Assembly (NCBI RefSeq): GCF_020172085.1
Contig: NZ_JAIVAT010000005.1
Location: forward strand, 248,001-312,000
Origin: Rossellomorea aquimaris
GTDB taxonomy: Bacteria; Bacillota; Bacilli; Bacillales; Bacillaceae_B
Direction of reading: 5' to 3'
Length of the DNA stretch: 64,000 bases
Shown: piece by piece, positions 15,855 through 24,741 of the stretch
How the letters are laid out: every line of letters begins with the position of its first letter
Position numbering within the stretch: position 1 is the stretch's first letter
The notes under the pieces: generated by a model
Seen by the model: only the letters and a program-made list of their open reading frames with translations
Database searches by the model: none
What the model was told of the DNA's origin: nothing
Program-made: the position numbers and the translations under genes

Positions 15855-17451
15855 TCTTCTTCCCCTCCTTATATGAAGCCTGGACAATCATCGTCGTTCC
15901 TGAACCAACCTTGGATTCAACATGAAGGTTACCATTCAACTTACCGATGCTCTCTTTCACCAGGAAAAGACCGTACCCCCGTCCTTCCCCCTTGGAAGAT
16001 AATCCTTTGGTGCAAAGATCTGAGACTATATCATCCGGTATTCCTACTCCAGTATCGGTGACGATCATTTCAAACTGATCTTCTTTGTAAAATAACTCCA
16101 TGAGTACTTCCTTTTCATCTCGACCCATGGTTGCTTCAATACTATTATCCAAAAGGTTTCCGATTACGGTAATCATCTCATGGGTCACGTCAGGGTCCTC
16201 GGGTTCTGGAATGAGGTCATGGCATTCAATGGTTAACGATACGTTCTTTTCTCTGGCATAGCTTAATTTCCCCATGATAAAGCCGGCAAGAACAGGGTCT
16301 TTCACTTTCGACGTCACCATGCTTACTTCATCGACACGCAGGGAAACAAGCTCCTTCACATATCGGCCTAAATGGCTGTAATCCTGCATTTTCACCAACC
16401 CAAGGATTACATGCAGCTTATTCATGAATTCATGGGACTGCGCCCGGAGTGATTCTGCATACGATTTCACACCGGTCAGCTGTTCCGCTAATCGATTGAC
16501 TTCCGTCTTATCGCGGAAAGTAGAGATGGCTCCGACTACTTCATTATCTACGATTAACGGAACACGGTTTACAAGTATGGAAACCCCATTAATGGTCTGT
16601 TCCTCATCAAGCTCCGATATCCCCGTCTCCATGACCCGTTCAAGCCTTGTATGGGGCATGTATTCCTTAATGGGCATCCCTATCGGGTCAGAGCTCAAAC
16701 CTGCTCTGTCGAAGATTTTCAATGCTGATTTATTGACCAGGGATATAGTGGTATCCTTATTCACAGCCACCACCCCTTCATGAACCGACTGAAGCATGGT
16801 ATTCCGTTCCTCCAGGATTTTCGCAATGGCAAAGGGCTCGAGCCCGAATAGAATTTTCTTTATGTATCTTGCAATGATAATTGCGCCGATGATTCCCACC
16901 ACGATCCCGATGATCGATCCCAATAAGATATTTGAGTGACTTTGATCCAGGGCCTCCTCTACACTATTCAGGGAAATCCCTACAGACACAGCTCCTATCT
17001 GTACGTTTTCTTCATTATAAACAGGAGTGAATGCCCTGACAGACTTGCCCAACGTCCCTTCAGAAATGGACAAGCTTTCTTTGCCTTTCAATACATCTTT
17101 TTCATCCCCACCGACAAAGTGTTCGCCTATTCGCTCGGGATTTGGATGGGATTTTCTTATGCCATCCATATCCATCACCACCACAAACAGTACCTCAGCT
17201 GAATCCTGAATGTCCATGGTGTATTCTTGTATACGATCTTCATCACCTTTATTCTTGAGACCACTCTTCACAATGTTCGAGTGAGCTACCGTCCTGGATA
17301 CGATCTTCGCTTTTTCTTCAATATTTGCTTCAATATTGTCATTGATCGTCCTTGAAATGAGCAAGTCCGTTATCGCAAGGGAAATGAGAACCACAACACA
17401 GACAAAAAGAATGATGATGGTGCTTAGCTTTTTCTTTTTCATGGAAGTCAC
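15847..17451 (-). CDS. malK: Membrane sensor histidine kinase (MalK/CitA/DcuS type)
   Basis: A 534-residue sensor kinase. Two membrane helices (about 9-32 and 178-200) flank an extracytoplasmic PAS-like (Cache) domain. A cytoplasmic PAS domain (about 215-320) follows, then the phospho-acceptor region RAQSHEFMNKLHVILGLV, N-box NLLDNSIEA and G-boxes DTGVGIP and GRGYGLFLV. This layout is that of the citrate/malate sensors. It senses an external carboxylate and phosphorylates the downstream regulator, whose gene overlaps it. Confidence 0.92.
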   Translation of the reverse strand: MTSMKKKKLSTIIILFVCVVVLISLAITDLLISRTINDNIEANIEEKAKIVSRTVAHSNIVKSGLKNKGDEDRIQEYTMDIQDSAEVLFVVVMDMDGIRKSHPNPERIGEHFVGGDEKDVLKGKESLSISEGTLGKSVRAFTPVYNEENVQIGAVSVGISLNSVEEALDQSHSNILLGSIIGIVVGIIGAIIIARYIKKILFGLEPFAIAKILEERNTMLQSVHEGVVAVNKDTTISLVNKSALKIFDRAGLSSDPIGMPIKEYMPHTRLERVMETGISELDEEQTINGVSILVNRVPLIVDNEVVGAISTFRDKTEVNRLAEQLTGVKSYAESLRAQSHEFMNKLHVILGLVKMQDYSHLGRYVKELVSLRVDEVSMVTSKVKDPVLAGFIMGKLSYAREKNVSLTIECHDLIPEPEDPDVTHEMITVIGNLLDNSIEATMGRDEKEVLMELFYKEDQFEMIVTDTGVGIPDDIVSDLCTKGLSSKGEGRGYGLFLVKESIGKLNGNLHVESKVGSGTTMIVQASYKEGKKND

Positions 17452-17508
17452 TCCAGAATAGATTAGTATTATTGTATATTTTACATGATTTTTGGTTTAT
17501 TAGTATGC

Positions 17509-17541
17509 CCGCAAAAGTAAAGAGGCTCCGTGTGGAACCTC
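17509..17541 (-). terminator. Terminator of the oxidoreductase gene
   Basis: Stem GAGGcTCC / GGAaCCTC with loop GTGT, followed on the minus strand by TTTACTTTTGC. It lies 14 bp after the oxidoreductase stop. Confidence 0.6.
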
Positions 17542-17554
17542 CATTGAGCGGATA

Positions 17555-18487
17555 TTAACAATAGTTCACTAGGACCTTAATGGGAGAACTGCTTCCTGTA
17601 GCCAACTCTTCGAAACACTCGGGAAGTTCTTCAAAGTGGATCGTTTTCTCAAACAGTTCACGTAAGCCTGAATCTTGTTCTTTCATTTGACCGAAATACC
17701 ATTTTGCATGCTGTTTATAATCCCATCCATCACTGGAACCCACAATCCTAAGCTCTTTTCGATAAAAGTCAGGTTGCAATTGAAACGATTCCTTATTCCC
17801 ATCGGATAATATGCACATTTCACCTTCATGCTTCAGCGCCTGCTGGAGTGTCTTGAATGCGTGATTAAAACCCGAGCACTCTAATCCATAATCATAGAAG
17901 TCAGCCGGGCAGTCACTTGGATTTTCAAAGACGGTTTTCACCCCCAACTTTCTTGCGATTTCGCCTCTAGCATGGTGGGGTTCTAACATATCAATCTGAC
18001 GAACGTTCAAATACTCTTTCAAATAATAGACTGTCAATAGCCCCATCGTTCCGGACCCTGTCACCAGCACTCGATTGTTTTCTTTCGGATTCAATTTGCG
18101 GACCCCTTTTGCTGCATCACAAGAAAGGATCACGAGCAACGCGGCTTGATGGCCGATCCCTTTTGGAACGAAGATGGCTTTGCTTTCTTTCACGATTCCG
18201 TAATCCTTATGTCCGAAAAACGCCACAGCCCGGTCACCAATTTTGAATCCCTCGACTGCTTCCCCGATTGCCACCACTTCCCCAAAACTTTCATAACCGG
18301 TTTCTTTTGGATAAGACGGGAAAGGTTCGGTAGGGTCATTTTCATTGTATTGAGGAAGCTCCGCCCCGATGCTGATGGCTCCTGCAAGGGTTTTAATTAG
18401 AATTTCATCTTCTTTCAAAGGTGGAATGGTATTGGTTGTCCATTGTAATGTCTTTTTTGCTTTTAATTGCAGAGAGGTTTGGATCAT
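17555..18487 (-). CDS. MDR-superfamily oxidoreductase (zinc-less alcohol dehydrogenase-like)
   Basis: A 310-residue protein of the medium-chain dehydrogenase/reductase fold. The GroES-like N-terminal part contains ETGYESFGEVVAIGEAVEGFKIGDRAVAF, and a Rossmann segment follows with VLVTGSGTMGLLTVYYL. The usual catalytic zinc cysteine-histidine pairs are not obvious, so a quinone-reductase-like or sugar/bacteriochlorophyllide-type dehydrogenase is possible. The start at 18487 is chosen for the ribosome site AAGGAG seven bases upstream. The reading frame extends 150 bp further, but those codons simply translate the repeat array at 18555-18650. Substrate unknown. Confidence 0.8.
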   Translation of the reverse strand: MIQTSLQLKAKKTLQWTTNTIPPLKEDEILIKTLAGAISIGAELPQYNENDPTEPFPSYPKETGYESFGEVVAIGEAVEGFKIGDRAVAFFGHKDYGIVKESKAIFVPKGIGHQAALLVILSCDAAKGVRKLNPKENNRVLVTGSGTMGLLTVYYLKEYLNVRQIDMLEPHHARGEIARKLGVKTVFENPSDCPADFYDYGLECSGFNHAFKTLQQALKHEGEMCILSDGNKESFQLQPDFYRKELRIVGSSDGWDYKQHAKWYFGQMKEQDSGLRELFEKTIHFEELPECFEELATGSSSPIKVLVNYC

Positions 18488-18554
18488 ATCGTATCTCCTT
18501 CCAAAAATCTTTTCATTAAAAAGATCACCTTCATAATAAACTGTGGATGAAACG

Positions 18555-18650
18555 TTTATTTTCAAAACTGACACTTTTATTTTTAAAACTACGATTTTAT
18601 TTTCAAAAACCTCATGTTTATTTTCAAATCTGACCATATATTTTCAAAAA
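18555..18650. repeat. Phased repeat array 4, core TTTATTTTCAAAA
   Basis: Five units have TTTAT (last: TATAT) at 18555, 18576, 18596, 18617 and 18637. Spacings are 21, 20, 21 and 20 bp, each followed by TTTCAAAA or TTTTAAAA. The array lies upstream of the MDR oxidoreductase gene and creates a spurious N-terminal extension in its frame. Between its end and the crotonase stop at 18755 I see nothing else. Confidence 0.85.
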
Positions 18651-18754
18651 TGAAATTCTCCCACCAATCCACATAAAAAAGACCCGCCACCAGAGCCAAA
18701 CCGCTCCACTAGCAGATCTCCAACACAGAACACAGACTGAATCCTATGTTTTCT

Positions 18755-19531
18755 TCACTTCCCCTTAAACTCCGGCTTTCTCTTCTGACTGAATGCCAAT
18801 AAAGCCTCCACCCGATCTTCTGTGGGAATCGTGATTTCGTATGCTTTTCTCTCAATCTGCAACCCGGTCTGCAGATCCACGTTCATGCCGTTCTTCACGG
18901 CAAACTTCGCCTGCTGCAGGGCAACCGGACCGTTTGCAAGCATCGGTTCCACAAATGAATGAACCTCATTCAAGAAATTCTCTTTCTCTGCTACTCTTGT
19001 AACCAGCCCGATTTGGAGCGCTTCTTCGGAAGATAGTCTTTTAGCCGTCAGAATCAGTTCCAATGCTTTGGATTCCCCTACTAATCTCGGCAAACGCTGG
19101 GTTCCTCCAGCTCCCGGGATGATGGCAAGGCTTGTTTCTGTCAGCCCCATTGTTGTACCTGAAACAGCTATCCGGAAGTCGCATGCAAGAGCCAATTCCA
19201 TTCCCCCGCCAAATGCATAGCCATTCATGGCAGCGATGGTTGGTTGCGGAAGGGTCGCGACTGATTGGAAGACTTCTCCGATCTTGTAGACGTTGCGGAT
19301 GACCTGCTGTTCCGTCAAGGTTTTGCGTTCCTTCAAATCCGCTCCGACTGAGAAGGCTTTTTCCCCGCTTCCTGTAAAGATGACAACCCGGACGTCAGGG
19401 TTGATCCGAAGTGCTTCTACTACTTGCTGAAGCTCGTTCAGTGTATCATAATTAAAGGCATTCATTGCATCCGGTCGGTTGATGGTGACTGTTGCAACGT
19501 TTCCTTTCTGTTCTAGTAAAATGGATTCCAT
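18755..19531 (-). CDS. Enoyl-CoA hydratase/isomerase (crotonase family)
   Basis: A 258-residue soluble enzyme of fatty-acid beta-oxidation, hydrating 2-enoyl-CoA. The oxyanion-hole regions are FSVGADLKE and AMNGYAFGGGMELALACDFRIA, and both catalytic glutamates have candidates: E in GGGMELALAC and E in MGLTETSLAIIPGAGGTQRL. The ATG at 19531 follows AAGGGGAG; the longer frame upstream lacks a ribosome site. It is alone on the minus strand, ahead of the repeat array. A second crotonase gene lies at 61143. Which acyl chain it uses cannot be told from sequence. Confidence 0.9.
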   Translation of the reverse strand: MESILLEQKGNVATVTINRPDAMNAFNYDTLNELQQVVEALRINPDVRVVIFTGSGEKAFSVGADLKERKTLTEQQVIRNVYKIGEVFQSVATLPQPTIAAMNGYAFGGGMELALACDFRIAVSGTTMGLTETSLAIIPGAGGTQRLPRLVGESKALELILTAKRLSSEEALQIGLVTRVAEKENFLNEVHSFVEPMLANGPVALQQAKFAVKNGMNVDLQTGLQIERKAYEITIPTEDRVEALLAFSQKRKPEFKGK

Positions 19532-19684
19532 GTTTGTTCTCCCCTTTGCCTTAAGTGATTCCTCCTTATGTAAGATTCGACACAAACCGAGAAAACCCTT
19601 TCATTTTTTAAAAGGTCTGAACACTTCCTGCGTGAATGCATAGACTATTCGTGACATCTACCCATAAAGGAGCTGTATGATCAT

Positions 19685-19978
19685 ATGTATCATCCTTATA
19701 ATCAGTACCCTTACTTCCAACATCAGCAGGACGTGAATCCTTACTACCGTGAAACAAAAAGCCTTCCCGATCAATGGGTTGACTATATTCAGCCTCTCGT
19801 AACACGTGCCTTATCGGAAGTGGAAGAAGGCATCAACCTGACCCACCTATTCCAGGAATTCATCTTATCGGGTGTTTTGGTCGGTCAGGGATTCACTCCT
19901 GAGCAGGCAATTGAACAGGTCGAGACGTGGGAAAAAGGTGAATCAAAGCTTTTACAGGCCAGTAAAGCAATGAAGTAA
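19685..19978 (+). CDS. Hypothetical small soluble protein
   Basis: A 97-residue protein that I do not recognise. The first 30 residues are rich in Tyr, Pro, Gln and Asn (MYHPYNQYPYFQHQQ), typical of small Bacillus spore or coat-associated proteins. The rest is helical and acidic with VTRALSEVEEGINLTHLFQEF. The ribosome site AAGGAG lies about 12 bp upstream. It is followed by a good bidirectional terminator, which supports transcription. A spore location is only a guess from composition. Confidence 0.6.
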   Translation: MYHPYNQYPYFQHQQDVNPYYRETKSLPDQWVDYIQPLVTRALSEVEEGINLTHLFQEFILSGVLVGQGFTPEQAIEQVETWEKGESKLLQASKAMK

Positions 19979-19980
19979 AT

Positions 19981-20022
19981 AAAAAAAGATGCTCAGTGAT
20001 TTCACTGAACATCTTCTTTTTT
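19981..20022. terminator. Bidirectional terminator
   Basis: AAAAAAAGATGcTCAGTG / CACTGAaCATCTTCTTTTTT with loop ATTT. It serves the convergent small gene and lcfB. Confidence 0.88.
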
Positions 20023-21577
20023 ATGATTGCAGTACTTGCTCTTTCAGTGCTCTTCGTAGGATTTTTCCTGTTGTGTTTTTCGGTAGTTCATCCAGGAACT
20101 CGATGGAAGCCGGAAGCTTGTACTTGGCAAGGTGCTCCTTACAATACTCCAGCACATCTTGTTCGGTTAAGGAGGGATCGCTTTTCACAACATAGCTGCT
20201 AACGGCTTCACCCAATTCAGGGTGCGGGACTCCGATGACGGCTGCTTCCACGATACCGGGATGATTGTACAGCACTTCTTCGACCTCCCGTGGATAAACA
20301 TTGTATCCCCCAACAATAATCAGCTCTTTCTTGCGATCTACAATATAGAAATATCCTTCTTCATCCATGCGGGCCAGGTCACCCGTATATAACCATCCGT
20401 CACGAATGGTTGCGGCTGTTTCTTCTTCCATCTTGTAATAACCCTTCATCACATTGGGACCTCTGACGATCAATTCACCGACCTGTCCTACAGGAACTTC
20501 TTCTCCCATTTCATCGACAACCTTGTTTTCCAGGTTCATGATCGATGTTCCGATGGATCCGGGCTTTCTGGGTCGATCAAGCGGATTGAAGCAGGTGACA
20601 GGTGATGCTTCGGATAAACCGTACCCTTCAGAAACCATGACATTGAATTTCTTCTCAAAGTTTTTCAGTAAGGCAACCGGTAAGGAAGCCCCACCTGAGA
20701 TACAGAGTCGGAGAGATGATAAATCTTCTGGATTTCCTTCAGGATACTGAAACAGGAAGTTGTACATAGTCGGAACTCCCGCAAATACGGTTGGTTGATG
20801 ATACTTCGACAATTCAAAAATGGCCTTAGGGCTGAAACGGGGAACGATTAACAAAGTCGCTCCTCTTAAAAGCGGTGCATTCAATACTACCGTCAAACAG
20901 AAAACATGGAACATCGGAAGTGCCGTAATGACGGTATCGTTTTCATTCATTTTCAGGTAACTTCCTACATCCGTTGCATTGGAGTAAATATTCTTGTGTG
21001 TAAGCATGGCGCCTTTCGGCTTTCCAGTCGTTCCTGAAGTATAGAGGATGATGGCTACTTCATTTTCATCGACAGTCTCTCCTTTGTATTCAGGATCTCC
21101 TTTTCCAAGCACACTTGTAAACGATTTCATTTTAGGATAAGCGAGAGAAATCTTCTCAAGGTCAATTCCCTTTGCTCGTTCATCCCCTGATTCACACAAA
21201 ATGAAATGCTCCACATCCGTTAATAGGTGCTGCATCTTTTCAATCAATGGTACTAATAGATCTAATGTGACGATCGCTTTCACATCCCCATTTTTCAGGA
21301 TGTAGCCAATTTCATCCGGTGTATAGATCGGATTAATTGGAATGACCTTCAATCCCAGGCGCAAGGCACCATATAATCCAATGACGAAATGCGGTGAATT
21401 CCCTAATACAAGTGCGACATGATCCCCTTTTTTCAGACCCAATTGCTCTAAGCCACTGGCAAATTTCGATACGGCACCATTCAACTCCCCGTATGTACTT
21501 GAGGTATTCAGAAAATGATAGGCCGTTTTATCTGCTTTCTCTTGAGCGATTTGATCTAACACTGTTGCAATATTCAA
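20021..21577 (-). CDS. lcfB: Long-chain fatty-acid--CoA ligase LcfB (YhfL)
   Basis: ATP-dependent activation of long-chain fatty acids to acyl-CoA ahead of beta-oxidation. The adenylation signature [19 protein letters not shown], the A5-like [10 protein letters not shown], the [25 protein letters not shown] hinge region and the catalytic lysine region [10 protein letters not shown] are all present. About 518 residues from a TTG at 21577, which follows GGGGAGGG; the upstream ATG has no ribosome site. The downstream-to-upstream order lcfB, lplJ, yhfI, yhfH equals that of B. subtilis. A FadR-type operator lies 27 bp upstream of the start. Confidence 0.93.
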   Translation of the reverse strand: MNIATVLDQIAQEKADKTAYHFLNTSSTYGELNGAVSKFASGLEQLGLKKGDHVALVLGNSPHFVIGLYGALRLGLKVIPINPIYTPDEIGYILKNGDVKAIVTLDLLVPLIEKMQHLLTDVEHFILCESGDERAKGIDLEKISLAYPKMKSFTSVLGKGDPEYKGETVDENEVAIILYTSGTTGKPKGAMLTHKNIYSNATDVGSYLKMNENDTVITALPMFHVFCLTVVLNAPLLRGATLLIVPRFSPKAIFELSKYHQPTVFAGVPTMYNFLFQYPEGNPEDLSSLRLCISGGASLPVALLKNFEKKFNVMVSEGYGLSEASPVTCFNPLDRPRKPGSIGTSIMNLENKVVDEMGEEVPVGQVGELIVRGPNVMKGYYKMEEETAATIRDGWLYTGDLARMDEEGYFYIVDRKKELIIVGGYNVYPREVEEVLYNHPGIVEAAVIGVPHPELGEAVSSYVVKSDPSLTEQDVLEYCKEHLAKYKLPASIEFLDELPKNTTGKILRRALKEQVLQS

Positions 21578-21603
21578 TTGTATCCCTCCCCTTTTCGATA
21601 AAC

Positions 21604-21621
21604 TGAATGAATGGTCATTCA
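21604..21621. promoter_or_regulatory. FadR operator upstream of lcfB
   Basis: TGAATGAATGGTCATTCA is a palindrome with arms TGAATGA / TCATTCA and fits the B. subtilis FadR (YsiA) consensus TGAATGANTANTCATTCA closely. FadR represses fatty-acid degradation genes until long-chain acyl-CoA binds it. Confidence 0.88.
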
Positions 21622-21689
21622 TCAAATTATTAAAAGTATTCAAAATATATTCTATATAAAGAAAAGTATTAATACAAGTATCTTGCCGT

Positions 21690-21716
21690 AAAAAAACCGC
21701 CCAATTTGGACGGTTC
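21690..21716 (-). terminator. Terminator of lplJ
   Basis: Stem AACCGtCC / GGgCGGTT (minus strand) followed by TTTTTT; it lies 11 bp after the lplJ stop. Confidence 0.85.
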
Positions 21717-21727
21717 TTCCATTTATT

Positions 21728-22714
21728 CTAGTACACCAAATCCACAAATTCATCCTTCGTCACATTCCCAAAATAGTGCTGTATATCGACACCTTCCAGA
21801 GCTCCTGCAATGTCTTTTCGCTCATAACGGGTGCCTGTCAACTTTTCTTCGATATCCTCTACATTCCCTACCCCGAAGAAATCACCGAAGATCTTACAGT
21901 TATCGATTTTCCCTTTGTTTACTTCCAGACGGACATCGATGGATCCGACCGGGAAGCGGTGGGAATGCTGAAGATTGAATTTTGGTGATTTACCATAGTT
22001 CCAATCCCAGTTCTGATAACGTTCCTTGGAAAGCTCATGGATGTTCTTCCAGTCTTCTTCCGTCAGGACATATTCTTCTACGTCACTTCCGTCGAAAATA
22101 TAATTCAGAAGGGTCGAGCGGAACTCTTCTATCGTCATTTTTTCTGAAAGAAATTCAGAAATGTTGGCCACACGGCTGCGGATGGATTTAATCCCTTTAG
22201 ATTCAATCTTGTCCTTTTTCACCCGAAGAGCTGATACGACGTTTTCCATTTCGGAATCGAACAGGAGCGTTCCATGGCTGAACATCCGCCCCTTAGTGGA
22301 GAACTGGGCGTTTCCGGAGATCTTCCTGCCTTCTGCCATAATATCGTTACGTCCGCTAAGCTCAGCCTTCACCCCAAGTTTGTGAAGGGCTGTTACAACA
22401 GGCTCAGTGAATTTCTTAAAGTTGTGAAAGCTTTCTCCATCATCCTTCGTGATAAAGCTGAAGTTCAGATTCCCTAAGTCATGATAAACCGCTCCTCCAC
22501 CAGATAGACGGCGGACGACATGAAGACCTTGCTTCTCCACATAGTCCGTATTGATTTCCTCAATCGTGTTTTGATTTTTCCCGATGATGATCGAAGGCTC
22601 ATTGATATAAAATAATAAATAACTCTCATTAATATCTAAGTTTTTCAGCGCATATTCTTCAATAGCAAGATTGATCCTTGGATCCGTAATTCCTTTATTA
22701 TCGATAAATAACAT
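21728..22714 (-). CDS. lplJ: Lipoate--protein ligase LplJ
   Basis: Attaches free lipoate to E2 subunits and GcvH using ATP. The 328-residue protein has the BPL/LplA domain with the lipoyl-binding RRLSGGGAVYHDLGNLNFSF motif (about 71-90) and the catalytic-lysine region DIMAEGRKISGNAQF (about 144-158). The C-terminal accessory domain (from about 245) is that of LplA-type ligases. It is 11 bp downstream of yhfI in the same orientation, so both are likely co-transcribed. Confidence 0.94.
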   Translation of the reverse strand: MLFIDNKGITDPRINLAIEEYALKNLDINESYLLFYINEPSIIIGKNQNTIEEINTDYVEKQGLHVVRRLSGGGAVYHDLGNLNFSFITKDDGESFHNFKKFTEPVVTALHKLGVKAELSGRNDIMAEGRKISGNAQFSTKGRMFSHGTLLFDSEMENVVSALRVKKDKIESKGIKSIRSRVANISEFLSEKMTIEEFRSTLLNYIFDGSDVEEYVLTEEDWKNIHELSKERYQNWDWNYGKSPKFNLQHSHRFPVGSIDVRLEVNKGKIDNCKIFGDFFGVGNVEDIEEKLTGTRYERKDIAGALEGVDIQHYFGNVTKDEFVDLVY

Positions 22715-22725
22715 CTTTCTTCCTC

Positions 22726-23460
22726 CTAAATATCTACTTCCATATCTTTTTCCGCTAATAGCACGTCGCCCTTATAAAGGGTTTTTGCTTCCGTTACCAG
22801 CTGCTCCAGTTCTCCAAAATGCGGTAAGTGAGTGAGAATGAGCTTTCCAGCATTGGATTTCTGTGCAAGATTTCCCGCGTCGAGACTCGTCATATGACCA
22901 GCATTCGAGGCATCCATCCCTCCATAAAAATTACATTCACACAGAAGCACATCAGCGTCCTGTCCAAAGGAAACAAATTCTTCTCTAAAGGCAGAATCCG
23001 CTGTATAAAACAGGGCTTTGCCGTCCGCTTCAATTCTCATTCCATAGCATGGAACAGGATGCTTGGTCTTTACAAAAGTTACCGTGAACGGGCCAACCGA
23101 TAATGAAGTACCTTCCTTATATTCATGAGCTTTCATCAAATCTTTGTATGTAATCGTTTCAAAACCCTGTTGATCTTCTTTATGGGCATATACCGGTAAT
23201 GTACCGTTATTTTTCCCAAGGAAGTATTGAATCAATAATGCGTGTTGTAGTACACCGATATCTGCTACGTGATCTGGGTGATAGTGGGACAGAAGGACTG
23301 CATCCAGATCCGTAGCCTCTACGTGTTGTTGCAGATGGGATAGTACACCACTGCCACAGTCTATCAGCATTTTAAAGCCATTATGCTGGAGTAAATACCC
23401 TGTGCTTGCTTCTCCTGCCTTTGGATAGCCGCCCCATTGGCCAATGACGGTTAGCTTCAT
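22726..23460 (-). CDS. yhfI: Metallo-beta-lactamase-fold hydrolase YhfI
   Basis: A 244-residue cytoplasmic protein of the RNase Z-like MBL family. Zinc-binding motif HYHPDHVAD (about 59-67), a second histidine in TKHPVPCYGMRIE, the aspartate in LFYTADSAF and histidines in GHMTSLDAG and THLPHF complete the two-metal site. The true substrate is not known; it could be a small phosphodiester or an RNA end. First gene of the yhfI-lplJ unit, divergent from yhfH. Confidence 0.9.
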   Translation of the reverse strand: MKLTVIGQWGGYPKAGEASTGYLLQHNGFKMLIDCGSGVLSHLQQHVEATDLDAVLLSHYHPDHVADIGVLQHALLIQYFLGKNNGTLPVYAHKEDQQGFETITYKDLMKAHEYKEGTSLSVGPFTVTFVKTKHPVPCYGMRIEADGKALFYTADSAFREEFVSFGQDADVLLCECNFYGGMDASNAGHMTSLDAGNLAQKSNAGKLILTHLPHFGELEQLVTEAKTLYKGDVLLAEKDMEVDI

Positions 23461-23655
23461 TACGATCCTCGCCTTTCACAATAGTATGTATCCCTACTAT
23501 ACTTCATTGTGCCTATTTTTTCATTTTTTTCGCCCATTTTAGAATTAATCGTTGACGAAACTCATACTGTTATAATACAATAAAATAAATTAACACATCA
23601 GTTATATAACACGAACAATTGATGGGTGAAAACAAATTTACGGAGGGTGATGAAC

Positions 23656-23790
23656 ATGGTAAAAAATATCGTTGAGTTCTTTCGAAATTTGCCGCCTAAG
23701 TCTTGTGCACAATGTGGAGATACAATTGAGGAGCAGCATGAATGCTACGGCATTTATTGCGAGAAATGTACGACTGACTACGAATACTAA
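23656..23790 (+). CDS. yhfH: Small zinc-ribbon protein YhfH
   Basis: A 44-residue protein starting MVKNIVEFFRNLPPK with four cysteines in CAQC and CEKC, plus a fifth in HEC, an apparent zinc-ribbon. GGAGGGTG is the ribosome site. Size, CxxC pattern and position next to yhfI agree with B. subtilis YhfH, whose role is unknown. The gene is followed by a terminator shared with the convergent lipoprotein gene. Confidence 0.88.
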   Translation: MVKNIVEFFRNLPPKSCAQCGDTIEEQHECYGIYCEKCTTDYEY

Positions 23791-23805
23791 GAATGAAGGG
23801 GTAAT

Positions 23806-23842
23806 AAAAAGGATGCCATCCAGGTTGATGGCATCCTTTTTA
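23806..23842. terminator. Bidirectional terminator
   Basis: AAAAAGGATGCCATC / GATGGCATCCTTTTT with loop CAGGTT, between convergent yhfH and the lipoprotein gene. Confidence 0.92.
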
Positions 23843-23845
23843 TGT

Positions 23846-24598
23846 TTATTGTACTTCGACTGTTTCCATTGTGTGTTCGTGAATGTCTTCTCCTTTGGTT
23901 ACATGAACCTGTACATTATAAGAACCTTTTTCCGGGAATGCATAGGAACCGCTATATTCTCCGGCTTCACCAGGAGTCAGATCCACCCACTCATGTTTCT
24001 CCTGACCGTCCTGATAAATTTCAAAGCGTACATTGGCATCTTCCAGTGGAGCTTCTTCATTTTCAACATGTACCATCATGTCCGCTTCTTCTCCAGCTTT
24101 AATACTGTCCGGCTTCATGAGATGAATAGATACAGTACTTTCATGGTCGCCATGATGGTGATCCTCTCCTGCTTCCTCATGCTCCCCTTCTTCTACATTA
24201 CCAATCGCAATCTCTGTCTTTGGCATCGTGTGCATGTCCCTTGCCGTCACATGAACCTGTACGGTATACATGCCGTCTTCTTCAAACGTCTTTTCTGCTT
24301 TGTATACCCCGTCCTTGTCATGCTTCGCTTCAATCATTTCACTTTCTTCTTTATGATCGTTTTTCCAAATCTCATATTTCACTTCACCAGCATCCTTAAC
24401 GTTCTCATCACCTTGTGTGACCTTGGTGGAAAGAGAAATGGTTTCACCTTTTTCTCCCTTCTCGGGTACATCTAACTTTGCCTCGATTGCTTCTAATTTC
24501 TCATCGTCTTTTGCTCCGTTATCTTCATTTGAATTACCGCATGCAGCGAATAATAACGCAAGAAAACCTACGAGCATAAACAAACTTAATTTTTTCAT
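23846..24598 (-). CDS. Lipoprotein with two YtkA-like domains
   Basis: An exported 250-residue protein anchored by lipid: the signal peptide ends in the lipobox LLFAAC. Two Ig-like YtkA domains follow, each with a GxYxAxxxFxxxGxYxVQVHV pattern (DGVYKAEKTFEEDGMYTVQV and GEYSGSYAFPEKGSYNVQV). They are separated by a His/Asp/Glu-rich linker (HHHGDH) that could bind metal ions such as copper or zinc. YtkA-like domains resemble FixH and copper-handling proteins, but the role here is not known. ATG 24598 follows AAGGAGG. Confidence 0.82.
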   Translation of the reverse strand: MKKLSLFMLVGFLALLFAACGNSNEDNGAKDDEKLEAIEAKLDVPEKGEKGETISLSTKVTQGDENVKDAGEVKYEIWKNDHKEESEMIEAKHDKDGVYKAEKTFEEDGMYTVQVHVTARDMHTMPKTEIAIGNVEEGEHEEAGEDHHHGDHESTVSIHLMKPDSIKAGEEADMMVHVENEEAPLEDANVRFEIYQDGQEKHEWVDLTPGEAGEYSGSYAFPEKGSYNVQVHVTKGEDIHEHTMETVEVQ

Positions 24599-24701
24599 AA
24601 CCGAACCTCCTTTAAGCAATTTTCACTGTATCACCATTATGTACCACTCAACCATTAGTATACACGGTTATGTTTACCGAAGGTTTGTCCATTTTATGAA
24701 G

Positions 24702-24739
24702 AAAAAACGGTAGATGTGTGTGACATCTACCATTTTTTT
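24702..24739. terminator. Bidirectional terminator after yhgE
   Basis: Stem GGTAGATGT / ACATCTACC, with AAAAAAC on the left and ATTTTTTT on the right. Confidence 0.88.
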
Positions 24740-24741
24740 CC

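Noticed and set aside
18488-18637. N-terminal extension of the MDR oxidoreductase
   Set aside because: Made of phased repeat DNA; the strong AAGGAG site and family alignment place the start at 18487.
23520-23600. SigA promoter TTGACG...TATAAT for yhfH
   Set aside because: The spacer is about 13 bp, too short for a standard promoter.
23672-24475. Plus-strand frame of 267 codons opposite the lipoprotein gene
   Set aside because: A shadow of the minus-strand gene, which has a signal peptide, lipobox, ribosome site and terminator.
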